Positions 10,087-18,476 of a DNA stretch of 37,290 bases are shown here, one piece after another. Under the pieces are notes generated by a model. It was given only the letters and a program-made list of their open reading frames with translations, was not told the DNA's origin and made no database searches. This DNA is from Pseudochrobactrum sp. sp1633 (lineage in GTDB: Bacteria > Pseudomonadota > Alphaproteobacteria > Rhizobiales > Rhizobiaceae), in NCBI RefSeq assembly GCF_030376605.1, contig NZ_JARRAE010000021.1, forward strand, positions 1 through 37,290, in the 5' to 3' direction. Position numbers and translations under genes: made by a program. Position 1 is the first letter of the stretch, and each line of letters starts with the position of its first letter.

Positions 10087-10716
10087 TCAAATTCGGCTGA
10101 GTAGCTTCTCGCCATCTGGACGTAGCTCACCCTTGGGTGAAACATGCCGATACAGGGTCTGCCGCGTGACGCCAAGTTCCTGGCACAGGTCGCCGACCTT
10201 GGTCTCTGGCTGACCCATTGCCGCCATCGCCAGCCGCAGCTTGGCGGCGGTCATCTTGAACGGCCGGCCGCCTTTCCGCCCGCGCGCGCGGGCCGAGGCT
10301 AGGCCGGCAATCGTGCGCTCCGCGATCAACTCGCGCTCGAACTCGGCCAGGGCGGCGAAGATGCCAAAGACCAGCTTGCCGGCGGCGGTCGTGGTGTCGA
10401 TGGCCGCGCCGTGCCCGGTTAATACCTTCAAGCCGATGCCGCGCCCAGTCAGGTCGTGCACGGTGTTGATGAGATGTCGCAGGTCGCGTCCGAGCCGATC
10501 CAGTTTCCACACGACCAGTGTGTCGCCAGTTCGCAACGCCTTCAGGCAGCTCGTCAAGCCGGGCCGATCCTCGCGCATGCCGGATGCCTGGTCCTCGTAA
10601 AGATGTACTGGATCGACCCCGGCGGCAATCAGCGCGTCGCGCTGCAAATCGGTAGCCTGGGAGCCGTCCGCCTTCGATACCCGCATGTAGCCTATCAGCA
10701 CCTTTTCACCCGTCAC
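10087..10716 (-). CDS. tniR: Serine resolvase of the Tn5053-type tni module
   Basis: This 209-residue serine recombinase starts at GTG. Its catalytic N-terminus reads LIGYMRVSKADGSQ (Ser14), followed by VVWKLDRLGRDL and LAEFERELIAERT. A C-terminal HTH (VGDLCQELGVTRQTLYRHV) completes it. It resolves cointegrates formed by TniA/B/Q at the res site. The start region overlaps the palindrome ACGTATACGT, and tniQ ends 46 bases upstream, so res must lie in or around this gap. Confidence 0.95.
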   Translation of the reverse strand: MTGEKVLIGYMRVSKADGSQATDLQRDALIAAGVDPVHLYEDQASGMREDRPGLTSCLKALRTGDTLVVWKLDRLGRDLRHLINTVHDLTGRGIGLKVLTGHGAAIDTTTAAGKLVFGIFAALAEFERELIAERTIAGLASARARGRKGGRPFKMTAAKLRLAMAAMGQPETKVGDLCQELGVTRQTLYRHVSPKGELRPDGEKLLSRI

Positions 10717-10776
10717 GTATACGTTCGATTATGTGACAGTGTGAGCCAGAAAGTTCTCGCCGTCAAAAACTGTCAC
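10715..10776. other. Candidate res region of the tni module
   Basis: Between tniR and tniQ lie the palindrome ACGTATACGT (10715-10724) and an inverted pair GTGACAGT (10733-10740) and ACTGTCAC (10769-10776). Tn5053-type elements have res next to tniR, so these dyads are the natural candidates for resolvase subsites. Exact subsite borders cannot be read with certainty. Confidence 0.5.
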
Positions 10777-11980
10777 TTAACCCGTCATTTAGTCTAAGAC
10801 CTGCAAACGGCCATTCAGGCTCGTAATGTGACAAAAACTCCGGCGGGATGCCCTCCTTGGTGAACGTGGCGCGCAAACGTTCCAGGGATTCGGGGTCGCG
10901 TCGCCCGTAGGACGCCAGTGTGAACAGCAAGCGGGCCGTCTCCGGGTTGTGTCGCGCTTCAATGATGGCCTCATCGATGGCCTGGGCTGCTCGTTGCCAG
11001 TGGTTGATGGGTTCCGGCTTCGGCACCTTCGCCGGCAGGCCGTTGGTGAAACCAGTGTGCGGCTCCGTCTGAAACAGCGCGGCCTGTTCCCCGCGCGGGA
11101 TCAGCGCCTTTGACTCGATCAGCGTGATGGCGGTGGCCGCCGCCTCCAGCATCTGCCACTGCACCGCCGGGGCCAGAATCTCGTAGGGACGCCACAGACT
11201 CTGCCCGGCGCGCAGCGGATGGCCGCAGCGCTCCCAGACATGGCGGATGCTCGCCGAGCAACTGCCGCAGTGCGAGAGCGGCGTGTTCAGCTCATCAAGC
11301 AGGGTGCGCAGCAGCCGGAACCACAAGCCGGCGTGGACACGCCGACGCGGCAGCTCCACAAAACCCGTCGTCAGCGCCTGCCAGGTGCGCCGGTCCATGC
11401 AGGCGATTGCGTCATCGGCAGGGCGCGGCGCAGCATCGGCGATTTCCCACTGAAGATACCGGCCGGGCATGCCCCAGTAGGACTCCAGCCAGCAGCCATG
11501 CTGCGGGCAGCTCAGCATCAAGGGGAGCTGCCAGACGAGTAGCACAGCTTGATTCGTTGGATCGTTCAGACACTGCGGACACGCCCGGCGAATCGTCTGG
11601 CTCGGTAGCCAGGCACGCCAGCGAGTGATGGACCGCACCTTGCGGGTGCGCTTGGGCAGGAGCACCGCGCATTGGAATGTATAGGTTTCCAAGGCTGCTG
11701 GTACCGAATCGTCGAGACTGTCGAGCAGCCACGGCACCCAGCCTGCAAGACTCATGCTGCGCAACCGCTCCAGCTCGACGCCACTGCGCTGGCAGAGCGC
11801 CGTCAGCAACGACAAGGATGGTGCGGTATCCAGGTCATCAAGTTGGCTGTGACCAAGATCGTGGGCCAGCAGCTCGTGCACGTCCATCTGGTAGCAGGCG
11901 GCGACCCGGTTGAGCCATGAGGACAGGGCTTCGCCTTCCTTGGGTGCCGGATGCAGCGGCCAGCGCGGCGCGGACTTCAC
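10763..11980 (-). CDS. tniQ: Transposition protein TniQ
   Basis: This 405-residue TniQ-family protein has the family opening PLHPAPKEGEALSSWLNRVA. Zinc-finger-like cysteine clusters follow (CPQCLNDPTNQ, CPQHGCW, HCGSCSASIRHVWERC). In Tn5053 and Tn7-like systems TniQ/TnsD-type proteins take part in target choice. It starts at GTG and overlaps the tniB stop by four bases. It matches the length of Tn5053 TniQ. Confidence 0.95.
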   Translation of the reverse strand: MKSAPRWPLHPAPKEGEALSSWLNRVAACYQMDVHELLAHDLGHSQLDDLDTAPSLSLLTALCQRSGVELERLRSMSLAGWVPWLLDSLDDSVPAALETYTFQCAVLLPKRTRKVRSITRWRAWLPSQTIRRACPQCLNDPTNQAVLLVWQLPLMLSCPQHGCWLESYWGMPGRYLQWEIADAAPRPADDAIACMDRRTWQALTTGFVELPRRRVHAGLWFRLLRTLLDELNTPLSHCGSCSASIRHVWERCGHPLRAGQSLWRPYEILAPAVQWQMLEAAATAITLIESKALIPRGEQAALFQTEPHTGFTNGLPAKVPKPEPINHWQRAAQAIDEAIIEARHNPETARLLFTLASYGRRDPESLERLRATFTKEGIPPEFLSHYEPEWPFAGLRLNDGLSDSF

Positions 11981-12894
11981 ATCAGTTCCCGCTCGAACTG
12001 TCGCCGCCGCTCACTGGGGCCGATGTAGTCGGCCATGCTGAGCGTGCGGTGGTTGATCGCTTCCTCGCCACTCTCCACGGCGGCGACGGCCGCCGCCACC
12101 AGCAGATGTGCAAGCTCGCCGATGGTGCCTTCGCTCCGGGTGAGCAGGTAGCGGGCCATGTCCAGCGTGGCAATCGGGGATGGCCGCCGTAGCGGGAGTG
12201 ACGCCGCGAAGCTGGCCAGCAGCGAGCAGCAGTCCTCATTGGCCTCCCACGGCGGCAGCAGCATCGGCTCGAAGCGGTTTTCCAACTGATCGTCCGAACG
12301 GATGGCCAGGTACGCCTCGCGCGTGCCGACCCCGACCAGGGGGATACGCAGCTCGTTGCCGAGGAAGCGCAGCAGGTTGAGGAACTCGCGCCGGTTAACG
12401 CTGTTGCCAGCCAGTACATTGTGCAGTTCGTCGATCACCAGCATGCGCACGCCGACCTTGCGCAGCAGGGCCAGCGCCAGTTGCTCCATTTCCGGCAGCC
12501 GTGGGCGCGGGCGCAGCGGCGCGCCCATCGCAGCCAGCAGCGCGACATAGAAGCGGATCACCGATGGCTCTGACGGCATCTGCACGACCAGCACCGGGAT
12601 ATGTTCTTGGTCAGCGTCGGTGCCGACCGGGTGCGCCCGCCGGAATTTCTCGACGATCATCGACTTGCCGTTGTTGGTGGGGCCGACCAGCAGCAGGTTT
12701 GGCATGCGTTGCTTGTTCGGCCACGCATACAGAGTTTCCAGCCGGTTCAGCGCCTCGACCGCGCGCGGGTAGCCGATCCAGCGGTCGGCGCGAATGCGCT
12801 GGATGCGCTCGTCTGCCGGCAGCCTGGCCAAACCCTGTGCCGCTGGCAGCAGGTGGGACAGGTCAATGACGGGATATTCGTCCACGGCTACCAC
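11977..12894 (-). CDS. tniB: Transposition ATPase TniB
   Basis: This 305-residue AAA+ ATPase has Walker A GPTNNGKS and Walker B MLVIDELHN. Like TnsC and MuB it is expected to mark target DNA for the TniA transposase in an ATP-dependent way. It starts at GTG, overlapping the tniA end by seven bases, and its stop overlaps the tniQ start, so the three genes are translationally coupled. Confidence 0.96.
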   Translation of the reverse strand: MVAVDEYPVIDLSHLLPAAQGLARLPADERIQRIRADRWIGYPRAVEALNRLETLYAWPNKQRMPNLLLVGPTNNGKSMIVEKFRRAHPVGTDADQEHIPVLVVQMPSEPSVIRFYVALLAAMGAPLRPRPRLPEMEQLALALLRKVGVRMLVIDELHNVLAGNSVNRREFLNLLRFLGNELRIPLVGVGTREAYLAIRSDDQLENRFEPMLLPPWEANEDCCSLLASFAASLPLRRPSPIATLDMARYLLTRSEGTIGELAHLLVAAAVAAVESGEEAINHRTLSMADYIGPSERRRQFERELM

Positions 12895-14567
12895 TCCTCG
12901 ATCTGATCGAACGGTTTGGCCGGCGGCAGGTTGTCTGCCTGCGGGTCAGCCATGTCCACATCCGGCGGTATGGGCTTGGCCGGTGGCTCCGACGTCTTGA
13001 GGTGCTGGCGGCGATCAGCGTCGCGCCGCGCCTTGCGCGTGGCCTTCTGGGCGGTGGTCACGATCTCGCGCATCTGCCCGATCATGCGGAACAGCGCCGA
13101 CTCGTCCACCTGCTCGCGCCCGAGCTGACGCAATTTGGCCAGCGCCTGGCGTTGTTCCCAGAGGGTGACGGCCGGATGGGACAAGGTGCGGTAGTGGATC
13201 TCCAGATAGTGCTGACCTTCCGGTTCCAGTACCCAGATGCGGCTGATGTCGCGCGGATCGCGCCGGATCAGGAAGGCGGGCAAGCGCTCGCGCCGGGCAA
13301 TCCACGGCTTGAGGGCGTCGGCGTAGTAGTGGATGTGGTCGATGACAAAGCCGGTGCGGGTCAGGGTGCGGCGGATCACCGGCAGGAAATCGACCAAAAA
13401 CGCGGTGGGGCGGGTAACGACGGCCGGGACGCCAACGCGCTCCACGGCCTCGGCCCAGCGCGCGGCCGGCGGCTGGAGCAGGCCGTTGTGCACGGAGCCG
13501 TGATAGGTGCCTACCGCCAACGCGAGCCAGCGCTCCAGCTCGCGCAGCGTCAGGGTGGCCATCTTCTCGGAATCGTACTCGCCGCGCTGGCCGGGATTGG
13601 AGAAGGTCGTCCCCGGTAATTCGTCGTGGATCATCTGCATCGCCGTGCCGATGATCCGTTCCACGATGCCGCCGTAGTGCGGCTGGCCTGGTGGGCGATA
13701 GTCCAGCCGGATGCCATGCTGTTCGCAGCCACGGCGCAGCGCTTCGCTTTTGAACTCGGCCGCGTTGTCCAGATAGAGCAGCCTGGGCTTGCCGCTCATC
13801 GGCCAGTCCATTTCCACATTCAGCCCTTCCAGCCAGGGCCGCTTGTCGCAGGCGGCATGCGCGAGGCATAGGCCGACCGAGACGGCGGACGGCGCTTCCA
13901 GCGTGACCACCATGCCGAGTACGCAGCGCGTGAACACGTCGATGGCGAGGGTCAAATATGGGCGGCCAATCGGTTGCCGGTCGCGCTCGTCGACCACGAT
14001 CAGGTCGATGACGGTGTGGTCGATCTGCACCTGTTCCAGCGGCATGGTGACTTCTGGCGGAATGCCACCCGCGCCTTGCAAGGGACGGGCAGCGTCCTGC
14101 CCGCCCCGGCTGCGGGCTATTTTCGCCGGGTGTAGTCCGGCAATCCGCTGGGCCACGGTGTTGCGCGCCGGCACCGGCAGCTTCTGGGTTTTGCACGCCT
14201 GCGCGACTTCGCGGTGGAACGCCGCCAGGCTGCGTTTCTGCTTGGTCAGGAAGCGCTTTTGCAGCAGCTCGCGGATGATGCGCTCGACCGGTTCCGGCAA
14301 GCGCCCCTTGCCTTTGCCGCCGCCGGATCGGCCGGGCGTCAGGTCTGTTACCAGGCCAGTACCCTGCCGGGCGCGACGGATCAGGACATATACCTGTCGC
14401 CGGGACAGGCCCAGCGCTTGGGCTGCCTCATCGGCGGCTTCATGCCCGACCACCTCAAGCGCTGCCAGTGGCCCGATGATTTCCGTCCGGTGCCGGGCTT
14501 GCGCCCATGCCTCGTCGGGCAGGGTGGCCACGCCTTGCGCGGCAATCGGTGGAGTGTCTGATGTCAT
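12888..14567 (-). CDS. tniA: DDE transposase TniA
   Basis: This 559-residue D,D(35)E transposase of the Tn402/Tn5053 family has an N-terminal HTH region (AAQALGLSRRQVYVLIRRARQ) and a catalytic core with QIDHTVIDLIVVD, LYLDNAAEFKS and GGIVERIIG. Its C-terminal DNA-binding tail ends PFDQIEEW. I chose the ATG at 14567 because it gives the known family length. The longer frame to 14660 runs into the terminal repeats. It cuts the 25-bp ends and makes 5-bp target duplications. Confidence 0.96.
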   Translation of the reverse strand: MTSDTPPIAAQGVATLPDEAWAQARHRTEIIGPLAALEVVGHEAADEAAQALGLSRRQVYVLIRRARQGTGLVTDLTPGRSGGGKGKGRLPEPVERIIRELLQKRFLTKQKRSLAAFHREVAQACKTQKLPVPARNTVAQRIAGLHPAKIARSRGGQDAARPLQGAGGIPPEVTMPLEQVQIDHTVIDLIVVDERDRQPIGRPYLTLAIDVFTRCVLGMVVTLEAPSAVSVGLCLAHAACDKRPWLEGLNVEMDWPMSGKPRLLYLDNAAEFKSEALRRGCEQHGIRLDYRPPGQPHYGGIVERIIGTAMQMIHDELPGTTFSNPGQRGEYDSEKMATLTLRELERWLALAVGTYHGSVHNGLLQPPAARWAEAVERVGVPAVVTRPTAFLVDFLPVIRRTLTRTGFVIDHIHYYADALKPWIARRERLPAFLIRRDPRDISRIWVLEPEGQHYLEIHYRTLSHPAVTLWEQRQALAKLRQLGREQVDESALFRMIGQMREIVTTAQKATRKARRDADRRQHLKTSEPPAKPIPPDVDMADPQADNLPPAKPFDQIEEW

Positions 14568-14579
14568 GCCCAAACCTCG

Positions 14580-14685
14580 CTTTGGTGCACACGAGTATTG
14601 AGCATAGTCGAGATTGGTGCAGACGACTCCTGATATTGGGCTGTCAGGAGCCGTATGCACACCAGGCGTTACATCCAGTCAGATG
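14580..14685 (-). promoter_or_regulatory. Transposase-binding repeats at the tniA end
   Basis: Between tniA and the right terminal repeat are further copies of the end motif, read on the minus strand as GGAGTCGTCTGCACC and GTGTGCATACGGCTCCTGACAG. Their sequence and position match the tniA end of Tn402 as I remember it. Several such repeats per end are bound by TniA. Confidence 0.6.
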
Positions 14686-15011
14686 GTGCGGTCGTCTTCT
14701 GAAAACGACACAAACCTCACGAGCCCGGTCTTGAGTTTCCGCGCGGAGCGGATCTCCGTTGCGGCGTTACGAAGGTAGCGCGCTCCCACCACCGCTTGTT
14801 GAAGGAAGCGCTCACCTTCTGGAGTCAGCCCTGCCCCCGCTCGCGTACGCTTGAAGAGAGAAAAGCCAAGTTGGCGCTCAAACAGCTGCACACGTCGGCT
14901 GACGGTGGATTGCGATATCGATAGGCGCTCCGCCGCTCGGCGGAAGCTGCCGGCCTCGGCGACCTGAACGGCGTACTTCAGGTATCGGAGATCAAGAGTC
15001 AGGTCGGGCAT
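14679..15011 (-). pseudogene. LysR-family regulator cut by the mercury transposon
   Basis: The frame begins MPDLTLDLRYLKYAVQVAEA and carries the complete LysR winged HTH (GSFRRAAERLSISQSTVSRRVQLFERQLGFSLFKRT) and the start of the linker helix, about 101 native residues. At 14710 it enters the 25-bp repeat and ends after about nine foreign codons. LysR proteins are normally about 300 residues, so the whole effector domain is missing. The rest is not found at the other side of the transposon. A DNA-binding stub might still be made, but without oligomerisation it is unlikely to regulate. Confidence 0.88.
14686..14710 (-). repeat. Right 25-bp terminal repeat of the Tn5053-like transposon
   Basis: Read on the minus strand it starts TGTCGTTTTCAGAAGACGAC and ends CGCAC, matching the left end at 21 of 25 positions. 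Its outer end lies inside the lysR reading frame. The five bases outside are CAAAC. Confidence 0.93.
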
Positions 15012-15199
15012 GAGACCCGTCCGATCATACCGGCGGTCTCATCGGCGAACCGCCTGCGCCCGGTGAGCGGCACCCATGCACGTCCACTTTCATCGAGCCC
15101 ACCCCCGCTAGCGCCTGGGGAACGAGCACGTCCGTTGATCTCAGATGTGGAATCCGAGCTGAGCCCCTCAATGAGCATGACCATGTCCGAATCTGTCAT
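14999..15199 (-). CDS. Possible small protein upstream of the broken lysR
   Basis: A 66-codon frame starts at an ATG (MTDSDMVMLIEGLSSDS) and its end overlaps the lysR start. No family is recognised. The glycine-rich middle and lack of a strong ribosome site make it doubtful. It fills the gap between the lysR stub and the first MarR gene. Confidence 0.25.
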   Translation of the reverse strand: MTDSDMVMLIEGLSSDSTSEINGRARSPGASGGGLDESGRAWVPLTGRRRFADETAGMIGRVSCPT

Positions 15200-15240
15200 A
15201 GATGCATGCGGCGGTCATACATTTTCACACGCTTGAAGTC

Positions 15241-15255
15241 TATGCGCGAAGCATA
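15241..15255. promoter_or_regulatory. MarR operator O1 (TATGC-N5-GCATA)
   Basis: The perfect 5-bp arms TATGC and GCATA are separated by GCGAA and end 12 bases before the start codon of the first MarR gene. A possible -35 TTGAAG (15233-15238) and an AT-rich TATATT (15254-15259) suggest it overlaps the promoter. Related sites recur at 17384, 18449, 22369, 22409 and 32423. Confidence 0.8.
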
Positions 15256-15267
15256 TATTCTTGCGGT

Positions 15268-15801
15268 ATGGAGCCTGAGGTCGCCAAGTACCATTTAGGT
15301 GCACTCGCGTTGGCCGTTGCAGACAGCATCGCCAGTGTCTCGGCCTCGTTTTCACCAAGCGGCCCGGGGACCGCCGTGATGGTGTTACTCAGCATGGAGC
15401 CCGGACTGCCGATCAGCGTTTTGGCTACCTCGATCGGGCTTTCTCATGCCGGGACGGTGCGATTGATCGATAGGCTCGAGCGCGAACAGTTGGTGGAACG
15501 ACGAAGACAAATCACCGACAGGCGGGCGCGCTTCATTCACCTCACCAATTCGGGGAAGAAGATAACGGACGCCTTGCTCAAGGCACGGGAGCAGGTGATC
15601 TCCGAATGTATTTCGCCCCTGTCGCCCAATGACCTCGACATTCTAGGCATGCTGTCGGAGCGGCTCCTTGTGGCAAACGGCTTCGACAAAGATGGCTCGG
15701 TCAGCCTTTGCCATCTGTGCGGCTACAGCAGGATCGCGCCTTCCCGTGGTAAAGCTAAGCCGGGGCGCTCGCCACGCTGGAACGTCGCATCAGAAGGCTG
15801 A
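15268..15801 (+). CDS. MarR-family regulator 1, cysteine-bearing
   Basis: This 177-residue protein starts at MEPEVAKYHLGAL. In-frame codons further upstream would place the operator inside the gene. The winged helix is clear: LPISVLATSIGLSHAGTVRLIDRL is the recognition region and RRQITDRRARFIHLT the wing. The C-terminus has a short cysteine motif (SLCHLCGYS) followed by a basic tail. Its recognition helix is nearly identical to that of the second MarR gene (18477-19016), so both probably bind the same palindrome. Operator O1 sits directly upstream, implying autoregulation. No Shine-Dalgarno sequence is evident. It is followed 26 bases later by a sulfur-transporter gene, likely in the same transcript. 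Redox sensing through the cysteines is inference. Confidence 0.85.
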   Translation: MEPEVAKYHLGALALAVADSIASVSASFSPSGPGTAVMVLLSMEPGLPISVLATSIGLSHAGTVRLIDRLEREQLVERRRQITDRRARFIHLTNSGKKITDALLKAREQVISECISPLSPNDLDILGMLSERLLVANGFDKDGSVSLCHLCGYSRIAPSRGKAKPGRSPRWNVASEG

Positions 15802-15827
15802 CGATATGATCAGGCAGGCTTGAAATA

Positions 15828-16787
15828 ATGGGATCGTTTGCGCTCGAACTTCTTCTATGCGTACTTGCCTTCGGGTTCGGATATGCGGCGAACCAAGGCG
15901 GAACCTGTTTAGTGGTGGCCGCTCATGAGTTACACAGAAGACAGCCGCCGAAAATGTTCGTCGGATTTCTCGCAGCGTCGGCAGCGGCAGGCCTGGTTGC
16001 GGTCCCGATAGTCTGGACGGGAACACTGGGCGCAACACTCGCACCCTCGACCAGCATCAATTTCCTCCTGCTCATCGGCGCCATCGCCTTCGGCCTCGGC
16101 GCACTCATTAATGACACATGCCTGCTCGGATCGCTGGCGCGGCTTGGGGATGGGGAGATGCGACTTCTAGCTCTACCCTTGGGATTAACGATTGGTATCT
16201 TGGCTGCCGACCATGGCAGGTTCGGCTACGATTCAACATGGCCAAGCTTAATCTCCAAACCGAGCGCAACAGGCCTCGTTACTCTCCTAGCCTTCCTAGT
16301 TGTGCTCGTGCTGGCACTCGTTTTCGTTTCCACGAAGAGCGTTCTGCGAACAAAGCCGGGTTGGTCGTTCGGCGCTTCGATGATTGGACTCGGTATCACT
16401 GGCGGACTTCTATATGCACTCTCGCCGGCCTGGACCTTCGCAGACGTGATTCAACGCGCCCTTCCTCTCAGAATGTCCCCGGCCGGCGAGGTCGCGCTCA
16501 CTGCGGTGATCTCTTCGATCGCAGGCGCCCTAACCGCCTCCTTTCGCCAAGGCAATCTGCGTCTCCAACTGCCGACAGCCAATGGCATTCTGCGATCTGT
16601 CGTCGGCGGCACATTGATGGGTATCGGCATCGCGCTCATACCCGGCGGGAATGATGGGTTGATCCTCGCAGCGGTTCCGACTCTTTCACCTGGTGGGATA
16701 GTCGCCTACCTTCTGATGACGACGACAATCGTCTTCGGATTTGCAGCGCGTGGTAAGTTATTCCGGCGCTGCCTTTCACGGCCATGA
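15828..16787 (+). CDS. YeeE/YedE-family sulfur-compound transporter
   Basis: This 319-residue membrane protein has about nine hydrophobic segments. Family signatures are present: ANQGGTC near residue 24, NDTCLLGSLARLGDGEMR near residue 95, and GGTLMGIGIALIPGGNDGLIL near residue 265 followed by PTLSPGG. In thiosulfate transporters of this family conserved cysteines line the path. The first two are kept here, but the third site reads GGNDG where GCNDG is usual. It lies 26 bases after marR1 and probably shares its promoter and operator. Import or export of thiosulfate, persulfide or a related sulfur species is the best guess. Confidence 0.82.
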   Translation: MGSFALELLLCVLAFGFGYAANQGGTCLVVAAHELHRRQPPKMFVGFLAASAAAGLVAVPIVWTGTLGATLAPSTSINFLLLIGAIAFGLGALINDTCLLGSLARLGDGEMRLLALPLGLTIGILAADHGRFGYDSTWPSLISKPSATGLVTLLAFLVVLVLALVFVSTKSVLRTKPGWSFGASMIGLGITGGLLYALSPAWTFADVIQRALPLRMSPAGEVALTAVISSIAGALTASFRQGNLRLQLPTANGILRSVVGGTLMGIGIALIPGGNDGLILAAVPTLSPGGIVAYLLMTTTIVFGFAARGKLFRRCLSRP

Positions 16788-16825
16788 TAAGGGCAACAGA
16801 GGACTTGCCCTCCTGACATGAGCAT

Positions 16826-17236
16826 TTATCCCGACCGGGAATATCGGCTGACTAGCTCGTATGCCTTTGCAGGCCCTTGGACCATGATGACCACTTCAAA
16901 GGCCGCCGGCCCCAGAATCCTGTAGGTTGCATGGTAGGTGTCGTCTCCGCAGGCATAGACGCCACTCGCTTCCAACCCGGTATCCGTCCGCGAGAAACTC
17001 AAGCTGAGGAACTGCGTCCCGATATGAGGTCCGTCTGCGAACTCGACGACAACACTGTCCTCGCTCAAGCGATAGCGATACTGCCGGCACGCGGAGAATA
17101 CTCTGCCATCTGCCAGTGAGAGAATGCCGCTCTCTCGATAAGCGAGCGCGCCTTCGCCGATCGCTGCTACGATTTCGGTGGGCATGGTTATCTCGTCCAG
17201 GGCCGCGTCCATCCGTACAGGCTGGACGTTTGCCAA
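16826..17236 (-). CDS. DUF6314-like protein
   Basis: This protein of up to 136 residues is lipocalin-like in style, with alternating short strands. Recognisable elements are GALAYRESGILSLADGRVF, RQYRYRL, VVVEFADGPHIG, DDTYHATY and GPAKAYELVSRYSR, which fit the DUF6314 family. The usual N-terminal LxGxWxxxR segment is missing, so the protein is short. The start is uncertain: TTG at 17236, or ATG at 17212 or 17185. It is divergent from the rclC-like gene, with operator O2 between them. Function unknown. Confidence 0.65.
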   Translation of the reverse strand: MANVQPVRMDAALDEITMPTEIVAAIGEGALAYRESGILSLADGRVFSACRQYRYRLSEDSVVVEFADGPHIGTQFLSLSFSRTDTGLEASGVYACGDDTYHATYRILGPAAFEVVIMVQGPAKAYELVSRYSRSG

Positions 17237-17383
17237 CGGGCTATAGGCCCACCCGGAGCGCCAGCCCCATCAAGTCAAAATCCCGCAAAGGTCGCGCGTT
17301 TGCTGGGTAAAGGCATCGCCGATGAGGATGGCTTCGTGAGGCAGCGAAGCGCGAGCCAGCCGCTCGACATATCTCGCTTATTA

Positions 17384-17404
17384 GTATATGCGTCGCGCAT
17401 ATAC
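17384..17404. promoter_or_regulatory. MarR operator O2, perfect 8-bp arms
   Basis: GTATATGC and GCATATAC flank GTCGC, the best copy of the palindrome in the window. It lies in the divergent region between the DUF6314-like gene and the rclC-like gene and overlaps a possible -10 TATACT (17400-17405) for the latter. Confidence 0.85.
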
Positions 17405-17475
17405 TGCAACGCCTGCCCGAAGCACGTAGACGACGTTCGTGACGTTCCCACGGGACCACTGTTGAGGAATTTTAG

Positions 17476-17964
17476 ATGAGCATTTTCGACCGTTATGAAT
17501 TTCTTGTCCCCGAGCACGGTCGGAGGGATCTTGGCCTGCTTAGATGGGCTCTCGTGATCGTATTTCTGTGGTTCGGCGCGATGAAGTTCACAGCGTACGA
17601 GGCCTATGGTATCGCCCCGTTTATCGAACACAGCCCGATCATGAATTGGCTCGGCATGTTCGGGACGCAGGGGCAAAGCTATTTCATCGGCGTTATCGAG
17701 TTATCGACCGGTCTCGTTCTGATCCTTGGTGCATTTCGTCCACTCTTCTCTGCGCTAGGCGCACTAATGTCAGCAGCGACCTATCTGATCACGCTGACCT
17801 TTTTCATCACCACTCCAGGTGTCGCGGAGCAGACTGCCGGCGGCTTTCCTGCGATTTCGGCTGCACCAGGGCAGTTTCTACTGAAGGACGCAGTTCTGCT
17901 AGCGGCGTCCCTCGTGCTGCTGCGTGCTTCGGTCCGCCACAGAGGGGCGCTTGTGCTCTCGTGA
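17476..17964 (+). CDS. rclC: RclC/YkgB-like inner-membrane protein (DUF417)
   Basis: This 162-residue protein has four membrane segments. It matches E. coli RclC (YkgB) in its hallmarks: LLRWALVIVFLWFGAMKFTAYEAYGIAPFIEHSP, IGVIELSTGLVLILG, YLITLTFFITTPG and GFPAISAAPGQFLLKDAVLL. RclC belongs to the reactive-chlorine resistance operon in E. coli, but its molecular activity is not known. The start follows GAGGAA. Operator O2 lies 72 bases upstream. This gene is the most direct pointer to hypochlorite or related stress as the role of the island. Confidence 0.85.
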   Translation: MSIFDRYEFLVPEHGRRDLGLLRWALVIVFLWFGAMKFTAYEAYGIAPFIEHSPIMNWLGMFGTQGQSYFIGVIELSTGLVLILGAFRPLFSALGALMSAATYLITLTFFITTPGVAEQTAGGFPAISAAPGQFLLKDAVLLAASLVLLRASVRHRGALVLS

Positions 17965-17978
17965 CTGTGGTCCTCTCG

Positions 17979-18205
17979 TGACGGCGGGCGTGCAAATCCT
18001 GCAGAACCTCCGCGGGGCATGGATGCTCCGTCGCGATATCGAGCCCGGAGGCGCTCAGCTGCATGGCGACGCGGTCTTCGCCCGTTTCGCCGCAATCCCC
18101 GACGTCGTGGAGCACGGACTGTTCCTCAATGGGATTGATACAATCGTGATCGCGCGCGGTGACACGATGGAAGTGCGACGCCGGGGGCAAGCTAGGTCTC
18201 GCTGA
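17979..18205 (+). pseudogene. Possible N-terminal fragment of a DUF6314-like gene
   Basis: From the GTG at 17979 the frame reads VQILQNLRGAWMLRRDIEPG, then GDAVFARF and VEHGLFLNG. The LxGxWxLxRxIxxG-type opening resembles the DUF6314 N-terminus that is absent from the gene at 16826-17236. After about 60 codons the similarity fades. A neighbouring frame continues briefly (DAGGKLGLADLHLRGLDD) before its own stop, which suggests a frameshifted remnant. Very tentative. Confidence 0.3.
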
Positions 18206-18312
18206 TCTGCACCTGCGCGGCCTGGATGACAGCGCTGACGCGGAGTGATTCTCGGGCGCGACCTACGGCGATTCCGAGCGAAAAGGCTTGCCCTATAGCC
18301 GCCAGGTATCAA

Positions 18313-18349
18313 CGGTTCCGCGGCCTTAACGAGCCGGACCCGTTTTTTT
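18313..18349 (+). terminator. Candidate intrinsic terminator
   Basis: CGGTTCCG (18313-18320) can pair with CGGACCCG (18335-18342) with one mismatch. Seven T residues follow (18343-18349). It would end transcription from the rclC side before marR2. The loop is long (14 bases), so the call is moderate. Confidence 0.45.
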
Positions 18350-18448
18350 CGGCGCGCTCGATCAGTCGAAATCCTCCGAAACCCTTCTAAAACAGGACAT
18401 TTTCCACAAGCCGCGCGGAGGAAGAGGACCACGGTATGGCTTGCTGTC

Positions 18449-18463
18449 TATGCTCCGCGCACA
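18449..18463. promoter_or_regulatory. MarR operator O5, imperfect
   Basis: TATGC-TCCGC-GCACA is followed by CATATAG. The left arm matches the consensus fully and the right arm partly. Its end is 13 bases from the start codon of the second marR gene, the same geometry as O1 before the first, which supports it as a real site. Confidence 0.6.
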
Positions 18464-18476
18464 TATAGATGTGGCA

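Larger units (their letters stand above)
17965..18476. other. Interval between rclC and the second marR gene
   Basis: The interval has no clear intact gene. It holds a possible gene fragment (17979-18205), a candidate terminator (18313-18349) and operator O5 (18449-18463) just before marR2. I see nothing else that repeats or folds. Confidence 0.6.

Noticed and set aside
13015..14196. A 393-codon minus-strand frame inside tniA
   Set aside because: It is an alternate frame of tniA, arginine- and proline-rich in composition, with no family resemblance.
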